17,510 bases of DNA from Candidatus Hydrogenedentota bacterium (GCA_023384315.1 JAHDWY010000019.1:1-17510); one strand, 5' to 3'. Shown: positions 6,403-14,477, numbered from the stretch's first letter. A program made the numbers and translations. Notes: generated from the sequence alone by a model not told the origin.

Positions 6403-9120
6403 CTAACTGGGGCCTGCGTGATACGCGAAGGTCTCGGGTTCGCACTTCAGGCTCAGCACCCCGGTCCATGCTGGAACCGGAAGGCTTACGCCGGGCTCGG
6501 GGGCGGTCTGTAAGGCCTTCACCCTATCCGGTTGAGGAAGGCGCCACGGCAAGCGATCCCAGTCAATCTGCATATCGAAAGGGATACCATCCGGCAATGG
6601 GGTTACCACGAGTTCCCGGTCTTCCCGGGTCAGTCGCGCGCCACCTTCGGTTAGAACGGCCCCGAAGCGCACCGGATGTCGTTCGGGGTTCAGGCGCGCC
6701 AAATGCTCCGGCGAACCCTGCATATCTCTGGCGCCGCGCGCATTGAGGTACAGCGACTCCGCCGATTGGGACCACTCAACGATGACGCCGTCGCGCCGCT
6801 CGATGGCGGCTTCGACGCTTTGTGGCGCCCGGGCATAGAAGCCGTACTGGGGCAAAACGTGGCCGTCGACGGACCAGTCTTCCGCACCCCGATTAACCCA
6901 TACCTCAGCGCCATTGTCCCAGCGGACGCGTTGGCGGTGCAGGTTATCACCCACGAATTCGACGGAATCAATGCTGCACATTGCAAGTGCCTGGCTCAGG
7001 TCGTGGAGCAGCCAATACTTGCGCACGACATCGTGTCCGAAGGGGCTGCTTACCATGGGAGCGCGGCCGGCAAGCACTTCGGTTGCGATGTAGTCGTCGC
7101 TGTAGATGCCGTGCAGCCGGGAATCGAGGCCGGCGGCGTAACGGCTGGGATAGCCCGCGCCCTGCATGACGAAGCGGTGGTGGTGAGCCGCATCAAACCA
7201 GGGGATGCGTTCGGCGTCCCGGTAGTTTACGCGCCACACGAAGTATCCCGCCCCGCTAGGGGGATGATCGTCAACCCGGATATGATTGGCCTGCGCCCCA
7301 TCGGCCCACCCCACCAACTGATCGTTTCCACTTTCGGAAATCTGGGGCGCGTCATGGCCAAGCTCGTTGCGGATCCACGCGAACGACTCCCGCCAGATGT
7401 CGCGCGTTTCGAGGCGGGTGTGGAAGTCGCCGTCGCGGGTCCAGTAGTCGTATGGGGGTAGAGACGACCATACGTCGATGAAATAGGCCGTCGGCGCGTA
7501 ATTGTCGCGAATCGCCTTCACATTGGATTCCAGGAACGGCCGGATGCAGTCCGGCCGCCACCGGAGCGACTGGGCGTCACGCCCCCGGTTGAACCAGGCG
7601 AAGTCGGGGAGGTCCTTGCCCAGGAAGGCGACGCGATCGTAGGTGAAGGCGTCGGAATCGGGATAGAAGTCGATGTAGTTGTCGTGCGGGGCGAATAGCA
7701 CGCCGTGCGTGCGGCAGGTGTCGGCGAGCGCGCGGAACGCGTCGCTGCCGCCGGATTCCGGGCGGGGCGGCAGGATGTCCGGCAGCCGGTAGTCGTAGCC
7801 CCAGCGCTGCCAACGGTGCCACACGACGACCGCGTCGGTCAGTCCGTACCGGAACGATTGCTCAAGGGCCGCGGCGGCCCCGGTGAAGTCGTCCGTCCAC
7901 AGGTCAAAGGTAAAACGCCCCGCGAGGTTACTTACGCCGCTTGCGGCCACGCGTCCGTCGATGTCGCGCCAAACCTTGACCGCTTCCCACACGTTGGCGC
8001 CGGGGATAAGTGAGATCGTCTGCGCGTGCGGGGTCACCAGGGTGAAGGTGCGTTCCGCCGGGATCACCTTCAGTTGATCCGGCGTCACGTCCACCGCCAG
8101 CACCAGTGAAGGTCCGCTCTCAAAATCCGCGCCGACATATGACGTGGACAAGCGGTGACCCTCGAATCCCGGTGTGAAGATCCGGGGCGCTTCGATCACG
8201 TTCCCAGGGCCCGCGTAAACGCGATGAACCGGCTTCGACCAGGACCCCAATGCAACGTTTTCAAGGTACGTCACGTCCCAAGGTTCAGCGACGGGCGAGT
8301 TCTCGAGCCACACCTTCAATTGCAGCGCGCGAGTGTCGAGGCGAAAGTCGGCAAGGAGGTCGAACGCCTTCTCGCTGCTCCTGAATTGGTGCCGCACGCG
8401 ATATGCGCCTTGGGCCGGTTCCTCCGAAATGGACGTCAAGCGGAACGGGGAATCCTTGTCGAGCAATGTCGCGCCATCAATAGTAATCGACAGTCCATAG
8501 AACTCGACTTCCTCCGGACCGGCGCCGAAACGGACCTGCGCATCCAGCAACCCGCGCTTGCCTTGGCACACGTCGACGGGCACCGCCGCGCCGGCATCTG
8601 TTACGTGGCCGCTCAGTACGGTCTTGGACCGGGAACGGGCGTGACGCCAGCCCGGACGCTTCGCGGCTTGTTCATGTGGAGTGGGTTGTTCGGGAAATTC
8701 CGTTTTGAAGATGAGAATGGGATGCGCCGCGTGCGTTACGCCATCGGTCTCGTGATCGACGTACGCGTGAATTGGGTACAGCGCGCTGTACACGCGAGGC
8801 CCGGGTTTCAGCGAGAACTCTCTTGTCTCGGATGCTCCACCCGGAAGGGTGAACGCGGCGGGCGCCGCGGGTTCGATTGTCCAGTCGTCAATCACGCGGA
8901 CGCGCAGGGTACCCGAGACGCCGGAGGTTCCCGTGTTCTCGATCACGACGCGCACCGGAACTGGCTCGGTACGGTTGGTCACGCGTTCCGGCGCTTCAAT
9001 ACGCGCAGTGATCGCGCCTGCCGAATCGATGGGATCCTCGAACGCACTGGCAGGCGAGCCCGCCACGATCAGGAACCAGCTTATACACGCTGCGTGGATT
9101 CCGACTCTTGGCACTCTCAT
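6403..9120 (-). CDS. Large secreted protein, putative uncharacterised glycoside hydrolase (TIM-barrel)
   Basis: 905 aa starting MRVPRVG, with a signal peptide to about residue 26 (cleavage near PASA-FED). The Shine-Dalgarno is GAGGGG before the ATG at 9120. Residues 45-140 look like a beta-sandwich of the NEW3/CARDB type (VPVRVVIENTGTSGVSG). About 170-400 is a beta-rich region. About 410-715 has alternating beta/alpha segments that suggest a (beta/alpha)8 barrel, including FAPHDNYIDFYPD, AYFIDVWSS (Asp549), ISESGND (Glu596) and GIYSDDYI. The rest is a beta-sandwich (WVNRG, PQYGFYAR). The layout and the Asp/Glu pair 47 residues apart recall GH101/GH129- and DUF5696-type glycosidases, which act on alpha-linked GalNAc or related sugars. 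That is inference; no subfamily or substrate is claimed. Candidate promoter at 9214-9242. Confidence 0.8.
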   Translation of the reverse strand: MRVPRVGIHAACISWFLIVAGSPASAFEDPIDSAGAITARIEAPERVTNRTEPVPVRVVIENTGTSGVSGTLRVRVIDDWTIEPAAPAAFTLPGGASETREFSLKPGPRVYSALYPIHAYVDHETDGVTHAAHPILIFKTEFPEQPTPHEQAAKRPGWRHARSRSKTVLSGHVTDAGAAVPVDVCQGKRGLLDAQVRFGAGPEEVEFYGLSITIDGATLLDKDSPFRLTSISEEPAQGAYRVRHQFRSSEKAFDLLADFRLDTRALQLKVWLENSPVAEPWDVTYLENVALGSWSKPVHRVYAGPGNVIEAPRIFTPGFEGHRLSTSYVGADFESGPSLVLAVDVTPDQLKVIPAERTFTLVTPHAQTISLIPGANVWEAVKVWRDIDGRVAASGVSNLAGRFTFDLWTDDFTGAAAALEQSFRYGLTDAVVVWHRWQRWGYDYRLPDILPPRPESGGSDAFRALADTCRTHGVLFAPHDNYIDFYPDSDAFTYDRVAFLGKDLPDFAWFNRGRDAQSLRWRPDCIRPFLESNVKAIRDNYAPTAYFIDVWSSLPPYDYWTRDGDFHTRLETRDIWRESFAWIRNELGHDAPQISESGNDQLVGWADGAQANHIRVDDHPPSGAGYFVWRVNYRDAERIPWFDAAHHHRFVMQGAGYPSRYAAGLDSRLHGIYSDDYIATEVLAGRAPMVSSPFGHDVVRKYWLLHDLSQALAMCSIDSVEFVGDNLHRQRVRWDNGAEVWVNRGAEDWSVDGHVLPQYGFYARAPQSVEAAIERRDGVIVEWSQSAESLYLNARGARDMQGSPEHLARLNPERHPVRFGAVLTEGGARLTREDRELVVTPLPDGIPFDMQIDWDRLPWRLPQPDRVKALQTAPEPGVSLPVPAWTGVLSLKCEPETFAYHAGPS

Positions 9121-9213
9121 GAATCGTTCCCCCTCATCCCTACCGCCTCAGCAATCTCCCCCGGACCTTTTCAAACTTTTCGCGTATCGATGGCGGTGTC
9201 GATAGCGCCTGCT

Positions 9214-9242
9214 ATTCTACTTAGGTTCATGGGGTGTCTGAA
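9214..9242 (-). promoter_or_regulatory. Candidate sigma70 promoter for the secreted putative hydrolase
   Basis: On the minus strand a TTCAGA -35 (9237-9242, 4/6 matches) is separated by 17 nt from a TAGAAT -10 (9214-9219, 5/6 matches). Transcription would start near 9207 and leave a leader of about 87 nt. The site lies immediately after the stop of the upstream lipoprotein gene (9248), so it would separate the hydrolase from that gene. Confidence 0.45.
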
Positions 9243-9247
9243 AGGCT

Positions 9248-10549
9248 TCAATACCGGCATAGCGCTTCGAGGGCAAAGGCCGTCGTAACGGCCTCGGAAA
9301 CCCAGCGAATTTCGGGACCGCCATCGGTATTCGCGATGAAGAAGACCGCCTCATCCCAGCCGCCGGAAGCGGGGTTTTGCACAGCCGTCAGATATTGGAT
9401 TCCCCGGTCGATCCGATCGGTGTCCCGGCCGGCATTCATCAAGGTCAACACGGCGAATGCGGTATTGAGCGCGGGGTCGCCCCGGTCCCAGTATGTGAGG
9501 CCACCGGGCAAATTATCGGCCTCCTGCTCAACCTCGTCGGCGAGCAGCTCCACAGCGGGCGCCAAGCCGGGTACGGGTCCATCGTGGTAGGCTCGGGAAA
9601 CGCAGTAATGAAAGACGTAGCTGTCGGGGTAGTAGTCGGTAATCTCGTCGTACCGCGTTCGATAGAGGCCTTGCGCGACGACCGCGTTGATGAGGTCGAC
9701 GGCGGCGTCGAATCCAGGAGTCGCAGTTTCGCCGAGGCGGGCCAGCGCGTGCAATACGTTGGCGTTGACGACGAGATCCACGTCGTTGGGGATTGTCGGA
9801 TCGGGCGGGTCCTTGTAATTGAGCCAGGTCAGGAAAGCGCCGCTCTCCTCGGGCAGCCAGTCGGGCATCCTGCGGAGGGGCACTGCCCCAGTATCGGTCC
9901 AATCGCTGAAGATGTGGGACGGTTCGCCCGCTACCCCAGGTCCACCGTCCAGGGTGCCGTCCGCCAGCAGTGCGGCATAGGTCGTCGCCGTCACGTCTGC
10001 GTCGGGCGGAATCCCCAAGGCGTGCGGGTAGATGCGGACATTGGCCGGCACGCGAGTGCCTTCCAGGAGAGGGCCCTGTAATACGGCTAGAGCGATTTGC
10101 TGAACGGGCGTCTCCGCCGCGCTTGGTTCGGGGTCGTAGGGCCAAAACCCGAACGTCCCAGCTTCGGGTGAGCCGGGATCGGATTGGAAACGCTGCAGGA
10201 ACCCGATGGCGCGCCTGCGCATGGTCCGAGCCGACGCAACATCCTTCGCGGACAAACCCAAGTCATCCATGGAATCTTCATGGATGAGCGTGAGTGCATG
10301 GTGAATGAAGGCCACGACGAAGGGGCTGACTTCGCGGAACCGGATGTTTGGCGCGTTGGCAAAATGGAACTCTTGCGGCCAGTTGCCGGCGTAGTCGGTG
10401 GTGCCGGTAACGCGCAATCGCGCCGTTTCGGCGTCGGTAACCTGGGTGTTTTCCAAATACCGCAGTGCGCGCGCAACGGGGTCGGGGTCCTCCGGACAAC
10501 CCAACGTTAGGATCGGAAGCAATAACACGAACGGCAGTACGCGTCGCAT
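9248..10549 (-). CDS. Lipoprotein with probable alpha/alpha-toroid (terpene cyclase/prenyltransferase-like) fold
   Basis: 433 aa. The N-terminus (MRRVLPFVLLLPILTLGC) is a lipoprotein signal with Cys18 as the likely lipidated residue; the -3 position is Thr rather than the preferred Leu, but the pattern is allowed. The rest is helical with repeated short motifs: VDLVVNANVLHALARLG (about 257-273), NTAFAVLTLMNAG (about 362-374), and a QW-like turn QNPASGGWDEAVFF (391-404) followed by a terminal helix SEAVTTAFALEAL. These recall alpha6 toroids of the terpenoid cyclase/prenyltransferase superfamily. No DXDD protonation motif is seen, so a true cyclase is unlikely and a binding or hydrolytic role is equally possible. 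The ATG at 10549 has GGAGA upstream. It lies 27 nt after the methyltransferase gene. Confidence 0.8.
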   Translation of the reverse strand: MRRVLPFVLLLPILTLGCPEDPDPVARALRYLENTQVTDAETARLRVTGTTDYAGNWPQEFHFANAPNIRFREVSPFVVAFIHHALTLIHEDSMDDLGLSAKDVASARTMRRRAIGFLQRFQSDPGSPEAGTFGFWPYDPEPSAAETPVQQIALAVLQGPLLEGTRVPANVRIYPHALGIPPDADVTATTYAALLADGTLDGGPGVAGEPSHIFSDWTDTGAVPLRRMPDWLPEESGAFLTWLNYKDPPDPTIPNDVDLVVNANVLHALARLGETATPGFDAAVDLINAVVAQGLYRTRYDEITDYYPDSYVFHYCVSRAYHDGPVPGLAPAVELLADEVEQEADNLPGGLTYWDRGDPALNTAFAVLTLMNAGRDTDRIDRGIQYLTAVQNPASGGWDEAVFFIANTDGGPEIRWVSEAVTTAFALEALCRY

Positions 10550-10576
10550 TTGGTTCTCCGGGTGCGGCCTCGGATT

Positions 10577-11137
10577 CTAAAAGAACAGAAAGTATCGCGG
10601 CACCCGCTCCATGTAGCTGCGGTACGAGTCGCCGTACTGCCGAAGGCATTCGCGCTCTTCAATCTGGTTCGTATGATGCATGAGCGCGAACAGGACCAGA
10701 TTCGCCGCAAGGATAATCCAGGACGCCGTGGCAAGACCAGCGCCCATCCATGCGATGAAGGAGGTGACGTACATCGGGTGACGGGAGTACCGGTAGATTC
10801 CTTTGACGATGGGTACGCCGGGCGGGGTGCTGTGGTAGTTGGCGAAGGACCAAGCGTATCCGGCTAGTCCGAGGGCGAACAACGGCATGCCGATGTAGAA
10901 CCAGAGGGTTCCCAGTTTGATGGAAACCCAAGCGGCGTACACCATGGCCGCGACGTACAAGTTCTTTTCGACTTGGACGAGCGCGTTGACGGCGGGCGTG
11001 AACTTTGGGGCGTTGGTGAGCCGTTTGGTCTGCTCCTTCGAGAAAGCCAGGAGAAAACCGGCGGTGACGAGCCAATAGAGCAGCGTGAACCACCAGCCGT
11101 TCCAAAACCCCAGATCGAACTCCGGCTTCAGCGTCAT
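10577..11137 (-). CDS. Integral membrane methyltransferase, ICMT/PEMT family
   Basis: 186 aa with about four to five membrane helices (roughly 15-32, 62-78, 80-98, 125-152). The C-terminal half carries the family signature: GIYRYSRHPMY at 113-123, where RHPxY contributes to S-adenosylmethionine binding; then IEERECLRQYGDSYRSYMER (EE at 160-161), and a terminal VPRYFLFF. This is the isoprenylcysteine carboxyl methyltransferase/phospholipid methyltransferase fold. Bacterial members methylate various small or lipid substrates and the substrate here is unknown. The start at 11137 has a GGAG Shine-Dalgarno, 46 nt after the YchF-like gene. It is followed after 27 nt by the lipoprotein gene, which suggests a shared transcript. 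Confidence 0.87.
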   Translation of the reverse strand: MTLKPEFDLGFWNGWWFTLLYWLVTAGFLLAFSKEQTKRLTNAPKFTPAVNALVQVEKNLYVAAMVYAAWVSIKLGTLWFYIGMPLFALGLAGYAWSFANYHSTPPGVPIVKGIYRYSRHPMYVTSFIAWMGAGLATASWIILAANLVLFALMHHTNQIEERECLRQYGDSYRSYMERVPRYFLFF

Positions 11138-11183
11138 ACACCAGACTCCGCGGACGGCGGACGTTTTACCCGATTCGCCGCAA

Positions 11184-12242
11184 CTACACGTTGAATCGGA
11201 AGAGGACGATGTCGCCGTCTTGCATGATGTATTCCTTGCCTTCGAGACGGACGTGGCCGGCTTCCTTCGCCTTGGCCATGGAGCCGGCGGCGATGAAGTG
11301 GGCGTAGTTCACGATCTCCGCGCGAATGAACCCGCGGGCGATATCGGAGTGGATCACGGCGGCGGCGTCGACGGCCTTCGTGTTCTTGGGAATGGTCCAC
11401 GCGCGGACCTCCGGCTCGCCGGCGGTGAGGAAACTCATGAGGCCGAGCATGTCGTAGGCGGTTTGCAAGAACTGGGTGCGCGACTCCTCGCCCAGTCCCA
11501 GGTCTTCGCGGAAGGCGGGCCGGTCTTCCTCCGGCAGTTGGGCGACTTCCATCTCCATGGCCCCACAGAAAGCGATCACGGTCAGGCCGGATTCTTTGCC
11601 GAAGGCGTCCAGCCCGGCGGGGTCCTCGTTGCCGATGGACTCGTCGCCGTAGTTGCCGAGGAGCAGCAGTGGTTTTTGGGAGAGGAAGCAGTAGCCGGCG
11701 ATGTCGCGCTTCTCCTGCACGGAGAGTTCCAGGGAACGCAGGGAGTGGCCGTTCTCGATGTGCTCTTTGCACTGAACGAGGACCTTGTACTCGTTGTCTT
11801 TGCGGTTCTCTTTCTCCATGCGCTCGATGCGGCGTTCAACGATAATGAGATCGCAGAGTTGAAGTTCCTCTTCCAGGCTACGCGCGTCGCGGGCGGGGTC
11901 AACACTGCCGAGGGGGTGCATGACTTCTTCATTGCCAAACGCGCGAACGACGTGGACCAGGGCGTCCACGTTCTTGAGCGCCGTGAGGGCCGCGGAATCG
12001 AGGGCTTTGTCGTCGCCGCCGGACTCGTTCGGGGCGATGTCCACGAACTGAAACTCTGCGTAGGTCTTCTTCTTGGGCTTGTAGATTTCGGCGAGGCGGT
12101 CCACGCGTTCGTCGGGCACTTTCAACACGGCCACGTTGGAGTCGCGGCTGCCGAAAGTACCGACGGCGGCATGGGCGCCCGTCAAGGAATTGAAGATGGT
12201 GGTTTTGCCCGAACGGGCGAAGCCAATAATGCCGACTTTCAT
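11184..12242 (-). CDS. YchF/Obg-related P-loop NTPase with TGS-like C-terminus (DUF933 type), divergent
   Basis: 352 aa. It has a P-loop GFARSGKT at 7-14 in place of the YchF GLPNVGKS. A Walker B/G3-like FVDIAPNE (66-73) replaces DIAGLV, with no Gly in the DxxG position. NYGDE at 197-201 stands where YchF has NxxE (the ATP-favouring G4). The C-terminal region from about 272, with EPEVRAWTIPKNTKAVDAAA and HSDIARGFIRAEIV, is the typical YchF TGS-like/DUF933 domain. Canonical YchF is an ATPase that binds ribosomes and the translation machinery. This copy is slightly shorter and has altered switch motifs, so it is best called a YchF-like paralogue, and no activity is assumed. The start ATG at 12242 follows a leader of about 220 nt from a near-consensus promoter. 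It heads the minus-strand run. Confidence 0.88.
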   Translation of the reverse strand: MKVGIIGFARSGKTTIFNSLTGAHAAVGTFGSRDSNVAVLKVPDERVDRLAEIYKPKKKTYAEFQFVDIAPNESGGDDKALDSAALTALKNVDALVHVVRAFGNEEVMHPLGSVDPARDARSLEEELQLCDLIIVERRIERMEKENRKDNEYKVLVQCKEHIENGHSLRSLELSVQEKRDIAGYCFLSQKPLLLLGNYGDESIGNEDPAGLDAFGKESGLTVIAFCGAMEMEVAQLPEEDRPAFREDLGLGEESRTQFLQTAYDMLGLMSFLTAGEPEVRAWTIPKNTKAVDAAAVIHSDIARGFIRAEIVNYAHFIAAGSMAKAKEAGHVRLEGKEYIMQDGDIVLFRFNV

Positions 12243-12683
12243 GAAATGGCCTTTCCAGGGTGAAAGGCGGAATAGTAGCAGCCGGAGGTTGCTGGGAGCA
12301 AAAGACCTTCAGAAAACGGTAGGGGTAAAAGGCAAACGCGGCTCGCCGACCGCATCTTTACTGTCTGACTCCAGAGTCCCCGGCATCGGATATTTCACCG
12401 TAGTGCGCAACCAGCGCGCCAGGGCCCGCCATGGCGGTAAGATACGAGCGGCGAACCGCGTTACATCCTGATTGTACCCCCGGTTTGAGAATCTGTCAAG
12501 AGGGTTTCGGCCAATATTTTCGGGGGTGATAAGCCCTTTGTACTCGCCGCTTATCCGTTGCCGGATTATTCCGAATGAGGACGCTGTTGGCTATGCAGCA
12601 GCAAGGTTTTCACCGGATTCGACCCCTCGGATTTTTGCGACATTTCTCTGTCACGGCAATACAACACTTCGGAGGATTCCATC
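12243..12683. other. Divergent intergenic region, YchF-like gene and hydrolase
   Basis: 441 nt between divergently transcribed genes. It contains the near-consensus minus-strand promoter at 12471-12499 and the long leader of the YchF-like gene. Within the leader on the minus strand is a small ORF (ATG at about 12434, 24 codons, MAGPGALVAHYGEISDAGDS...) without a visible Shine-Dalgarno, so it is not called. A short GACTC-TG-GAGTC hairpin is also present in the leader. The right part holds the Shine-Dalgarno of the plus-strand gene (GGAGGA at 12671-12676), but no clear plus-strand promoter. Confidence 0.55.
12471..12499 (-). promoter_or_regulatory. Near-consensus sigma70 promoter for the YchF-like gene
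   Basis: On the minus strand TTGACA (12494-12499, 6/6) is followed by a 17-nt spacer and TACAAT (12471-12476, 5/6). Transcription would begin near 12464 and the first gene starts at 12242, so the leader is about 220 nt. The match quality suggests a strong constitutive promoter. Confidence 0.75.
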
Positions 12684-13496
12684 ATGCGCCGCACTCTCCG
12701 CAAATCGTTACTCTCGGCAAACGTCTTTGTTGCGATCATCGCCGTGGCGCCTCTTGCCGTTGCCTTGCCTCCTTCGGGCGATGACGCCAAACAGGCGGTG
12801 GAAACTTCACCACGGCACGGGGAGTACGTCTTCGTCCCCATGCCGGACAGCGACGTGAAACTCCGCACGTGGGTGTCGTATCCGGAGCGGGCGGACAAGG
12901 CGCCGGTGGTGATCGTGATTCACGAGATCTTTGGCATGACGGATTGGATACGATCCGTCGCGGACGCGCTCGCGGCAGAGGGGTACATTGCGGTTGCGCC
13001 GGATCTGATCTCCGGCATGGAGGGCGCGGAAGAGAATCCCCGCGAAACCATCGGCCGGTTGGAGGATTCCGAGGCCATCAATCGACTCAATGTCACACTC
13101 GACTACGCCCAGAATCTGCCCGCAGCGGGAGACACCTGCGCGGTTATGGGGTTCTGCTGGGGCGGGAAGACGAGCTTTCTGTACGCCACGGCGCAGCCCG
13201 AACTCGACGCGGCGATTGTGTATTACGGAACGTCGCCGGAGACATCCACGTTGACACAGGTGAATGCGCCTGTGCTGGGCCTGTATGGAGAGAACGATGC
13301 GCGCGTTAACTCGACGATTGAAGAGGCCGAGAGAGAACTGAATCGACTGGGCAAGTCCTTTGAAAAGGAAATCTACGCGGGAGCCGGGCACGGGTTTCTA
13401 CGCCAACAGAGCGGCCAGGATGGGGCCAACCAGCAGGCCAGCGAGAAGGCCTGGGAACGAACCCTCGCGTTCCTGAACGAGCATACCGGCGGATAG
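12684..13496 (+). CDS. Secreted dienelactone hydrolase-family alpha/beta hydrolase
   Basis: 270 aa with a signal peptide to about residue 27 (cleavage near AVA-LPP), so the enzyme is probably periplasmic or exported. The fold is alpha/beta hydrolase with the dienelactone hydrolase catalytic set: Cys158 in GFCWGG, Asp205 in GENDARV and His236 in GAGHGF, plus the HEIFG motif (80-84) whose Glu81 belongs to the family's active-site network. Family members hydrolyse cyclic dienelactones or other small esters; most are cytosolic, so the leader is notable. The start ATG has GGAGGA 7 nt upstream. It is followed on the same strand by the LOG-family gene about 100 nt later. The substrate cannot be predicted. 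Confidence 0.93.
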   Translation: MRRTLRKSLLSANVFVAIIAVAPLAVALPPSGDDAKQAVETSPRHGEYVFVPMPDSDVKLRTWVSYPERADKAPVVIVIHEIFGMTDWIRSVADALAAEGYIAVAPDLISGMEGAEENPRETIGRLEDSEAINRLNVTLDYAQNLPAAGDTCAVMGFCWGGKTSFLYATAQPELDAAIVYYGTSPETSTLTQVNAPVLGLYGENDARVNSTIEEAERELNRLGKSFEKEIYAGAGHGFLRQQSGQDGANQQASEKAWERTLAFLNEHTGG

Positions 13497-13587
13497 TCAC
13501 CCCTTCTTCCGCACCCGTTTCCCGGAGCGACCCGCCTCATGGTACTGTGGACTGCGCCGACAGGAATTGTGGGCCGAAGTCGCAACG

Positions 13588-13593
13588 AGGAGG
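13588..13593 (+). promoter_or_regulatory. Strong Shine-Dalgarno deciding the LOG-family start
   Basis: AGGAGG, 5 nt before the GTG at 13599. An in-frame ATG exists at 13539 but has only a distant GGAG, so the GTG is preferred. Confidence 0.7.
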
Positions 13594-13598
13594 GAGTC

Positions 13599-14477
13599 GT
13601 GGGGAAGCAGTCGAGTGGCAACAACAAGCCGCGAGTGGTGACGAATTCCGGTGTGCCGGGAGGTCTTTGGCCGGAAAAAGCATACAAGAACCTCAACTTC
13701 TTGAAGAGTCCGGACGCGCGCGAGATTCGGGTACTGTGCGAGTTCATGGAGCCGGAAAGCCGGTTCCGCAAGATGCGCGTGAAGGACACCATTGTGTTCT
13801 TCGGTTCCGCCCGGATTGTGTCCAGCGGCACGGCACAGGCGGACTTCGAGACGGCCGAAGCGGCGCTGAAAGGTATGAAGCGCCCTCCAAAGGAACTTCA
13901 AGACGCCTACGCTCGGGCGCGTCACGCGCGGCACATGTCGCGGTATTACGACGACGCCATGGAGCTGGCGGAGAAACTGACGGCGTGGTCCAAATCGATA
14001 CCGGGCCGCAAGCGCCGGTTCATCATTTCTTCCGGCGGGGGGCCTGGCATCATGGAAGCGGCAAACCGTGGGGCGGCGCAGGCGGGCGGGTATTCGATCG
14101 GCCTGAACATCAGCCTGCCTTTCGAGCAGAAGCCCAACCCGTATCAAACCCGCGAACTCTCATTCGAGTTCCACTATTTCTTTATCCGGAAGTTCTGGTT
14201 TGCGTATCTGTCGAAAGCGCTCGTGGTATTTCCAGGAGGGTTCGGCACTTTCGACGAGTTGTTTGAACTTCTCACGCTGATTCAGACCAACAAGACGGCG
14301 AAACAAATGCCGGTGGTCCTTTACGGAAAGGAATTCTGGAAGGAAGTGGTAAACTTCGAGGCGCTGGTCAAGTGGGGCATGATCAGCCGGTCCGATCTCG
14401 ATCTCTATTTTGTCGCGGACGACGTCGATTCCGCCTTCGAATACGTCCGAGACGAACTGGTCCGATTGTATTTATGA
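13599..14477 (+). CDS. LOG family protein (nucleotide 5'-monophosphate phosphoribohydrolase-like)
   Basis: 292 aa from the preferred GTG start; an alternative ATG at 13539 would add 20 residues. Rossmann-like LOG/TIGR00730 fold. Counted from the ATG, the motifs are TIVFFGSARI (about 84-93), SSGGGPGIMEAANRGA (164-179) and FPGGFGTFDELFE (231-243). The last is the PGGxGTxxE signature whose Glu takes part in catalysis. Homologues release ribose 5-phosphate from cytokinin nucleotides or other nucleoside monophosphates; others are misannotated lysine decarboxylases. The protein carries about 60 extra N-terminal residues and a long charged helical insert (about 100-158) between the first two motifs, so it belongs to the longer branch of the family. 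The gene converges on the RRM gene. Confidence 0.92.
   Translation: MGKQSSGNNKPRVVTNSGVPGGLWPEKAYKNLNFLKSPDAREIRVLCEFMEPESRFRKMRVKDTIVFFGSARIVSSGTAQADFETAEAALKGMKRPPKELQDAYARARHARHMSRYYDDAMELAEKLTAWSKSIPGRKRRFIISSGGGPGIMEAANRGAAQAGGYSIGLNISLPFEQKPNPYQTRELSFEFHYFFIRKFWFAYLSKALVVFPGGFGTFDELFELLTLIQTNKTAKQMPVVLYGKEFWKEVVNFEALVKWGMISRSDLDLYFVADDVDSAFEYVRDELVRLYL

Noticed and set aside
11085..12263. 392-residue plus-strand frame opposite the YchF-like gene
   Set aside because: It is antisense to a gene with clear P-loop and TGS-like motifs and has no recognisable domain; a mirror of codon bias explains it.
12360..12434. 24-codon ORF in the leader of the YchF-like gene (minus strand)
   Set aside because: No Shine-Dalgarno is visible and such short frames occur by chance; kept only as part of the leader finding.
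12635..12664. Possible plus-strand promoter (TTGCGA ... ATACAA) before the hydrolase gene
   Set aside because: The -10 would lie so close to the GGAGGA site that the transcript would begin in or beside the Shine-Dalgarno.
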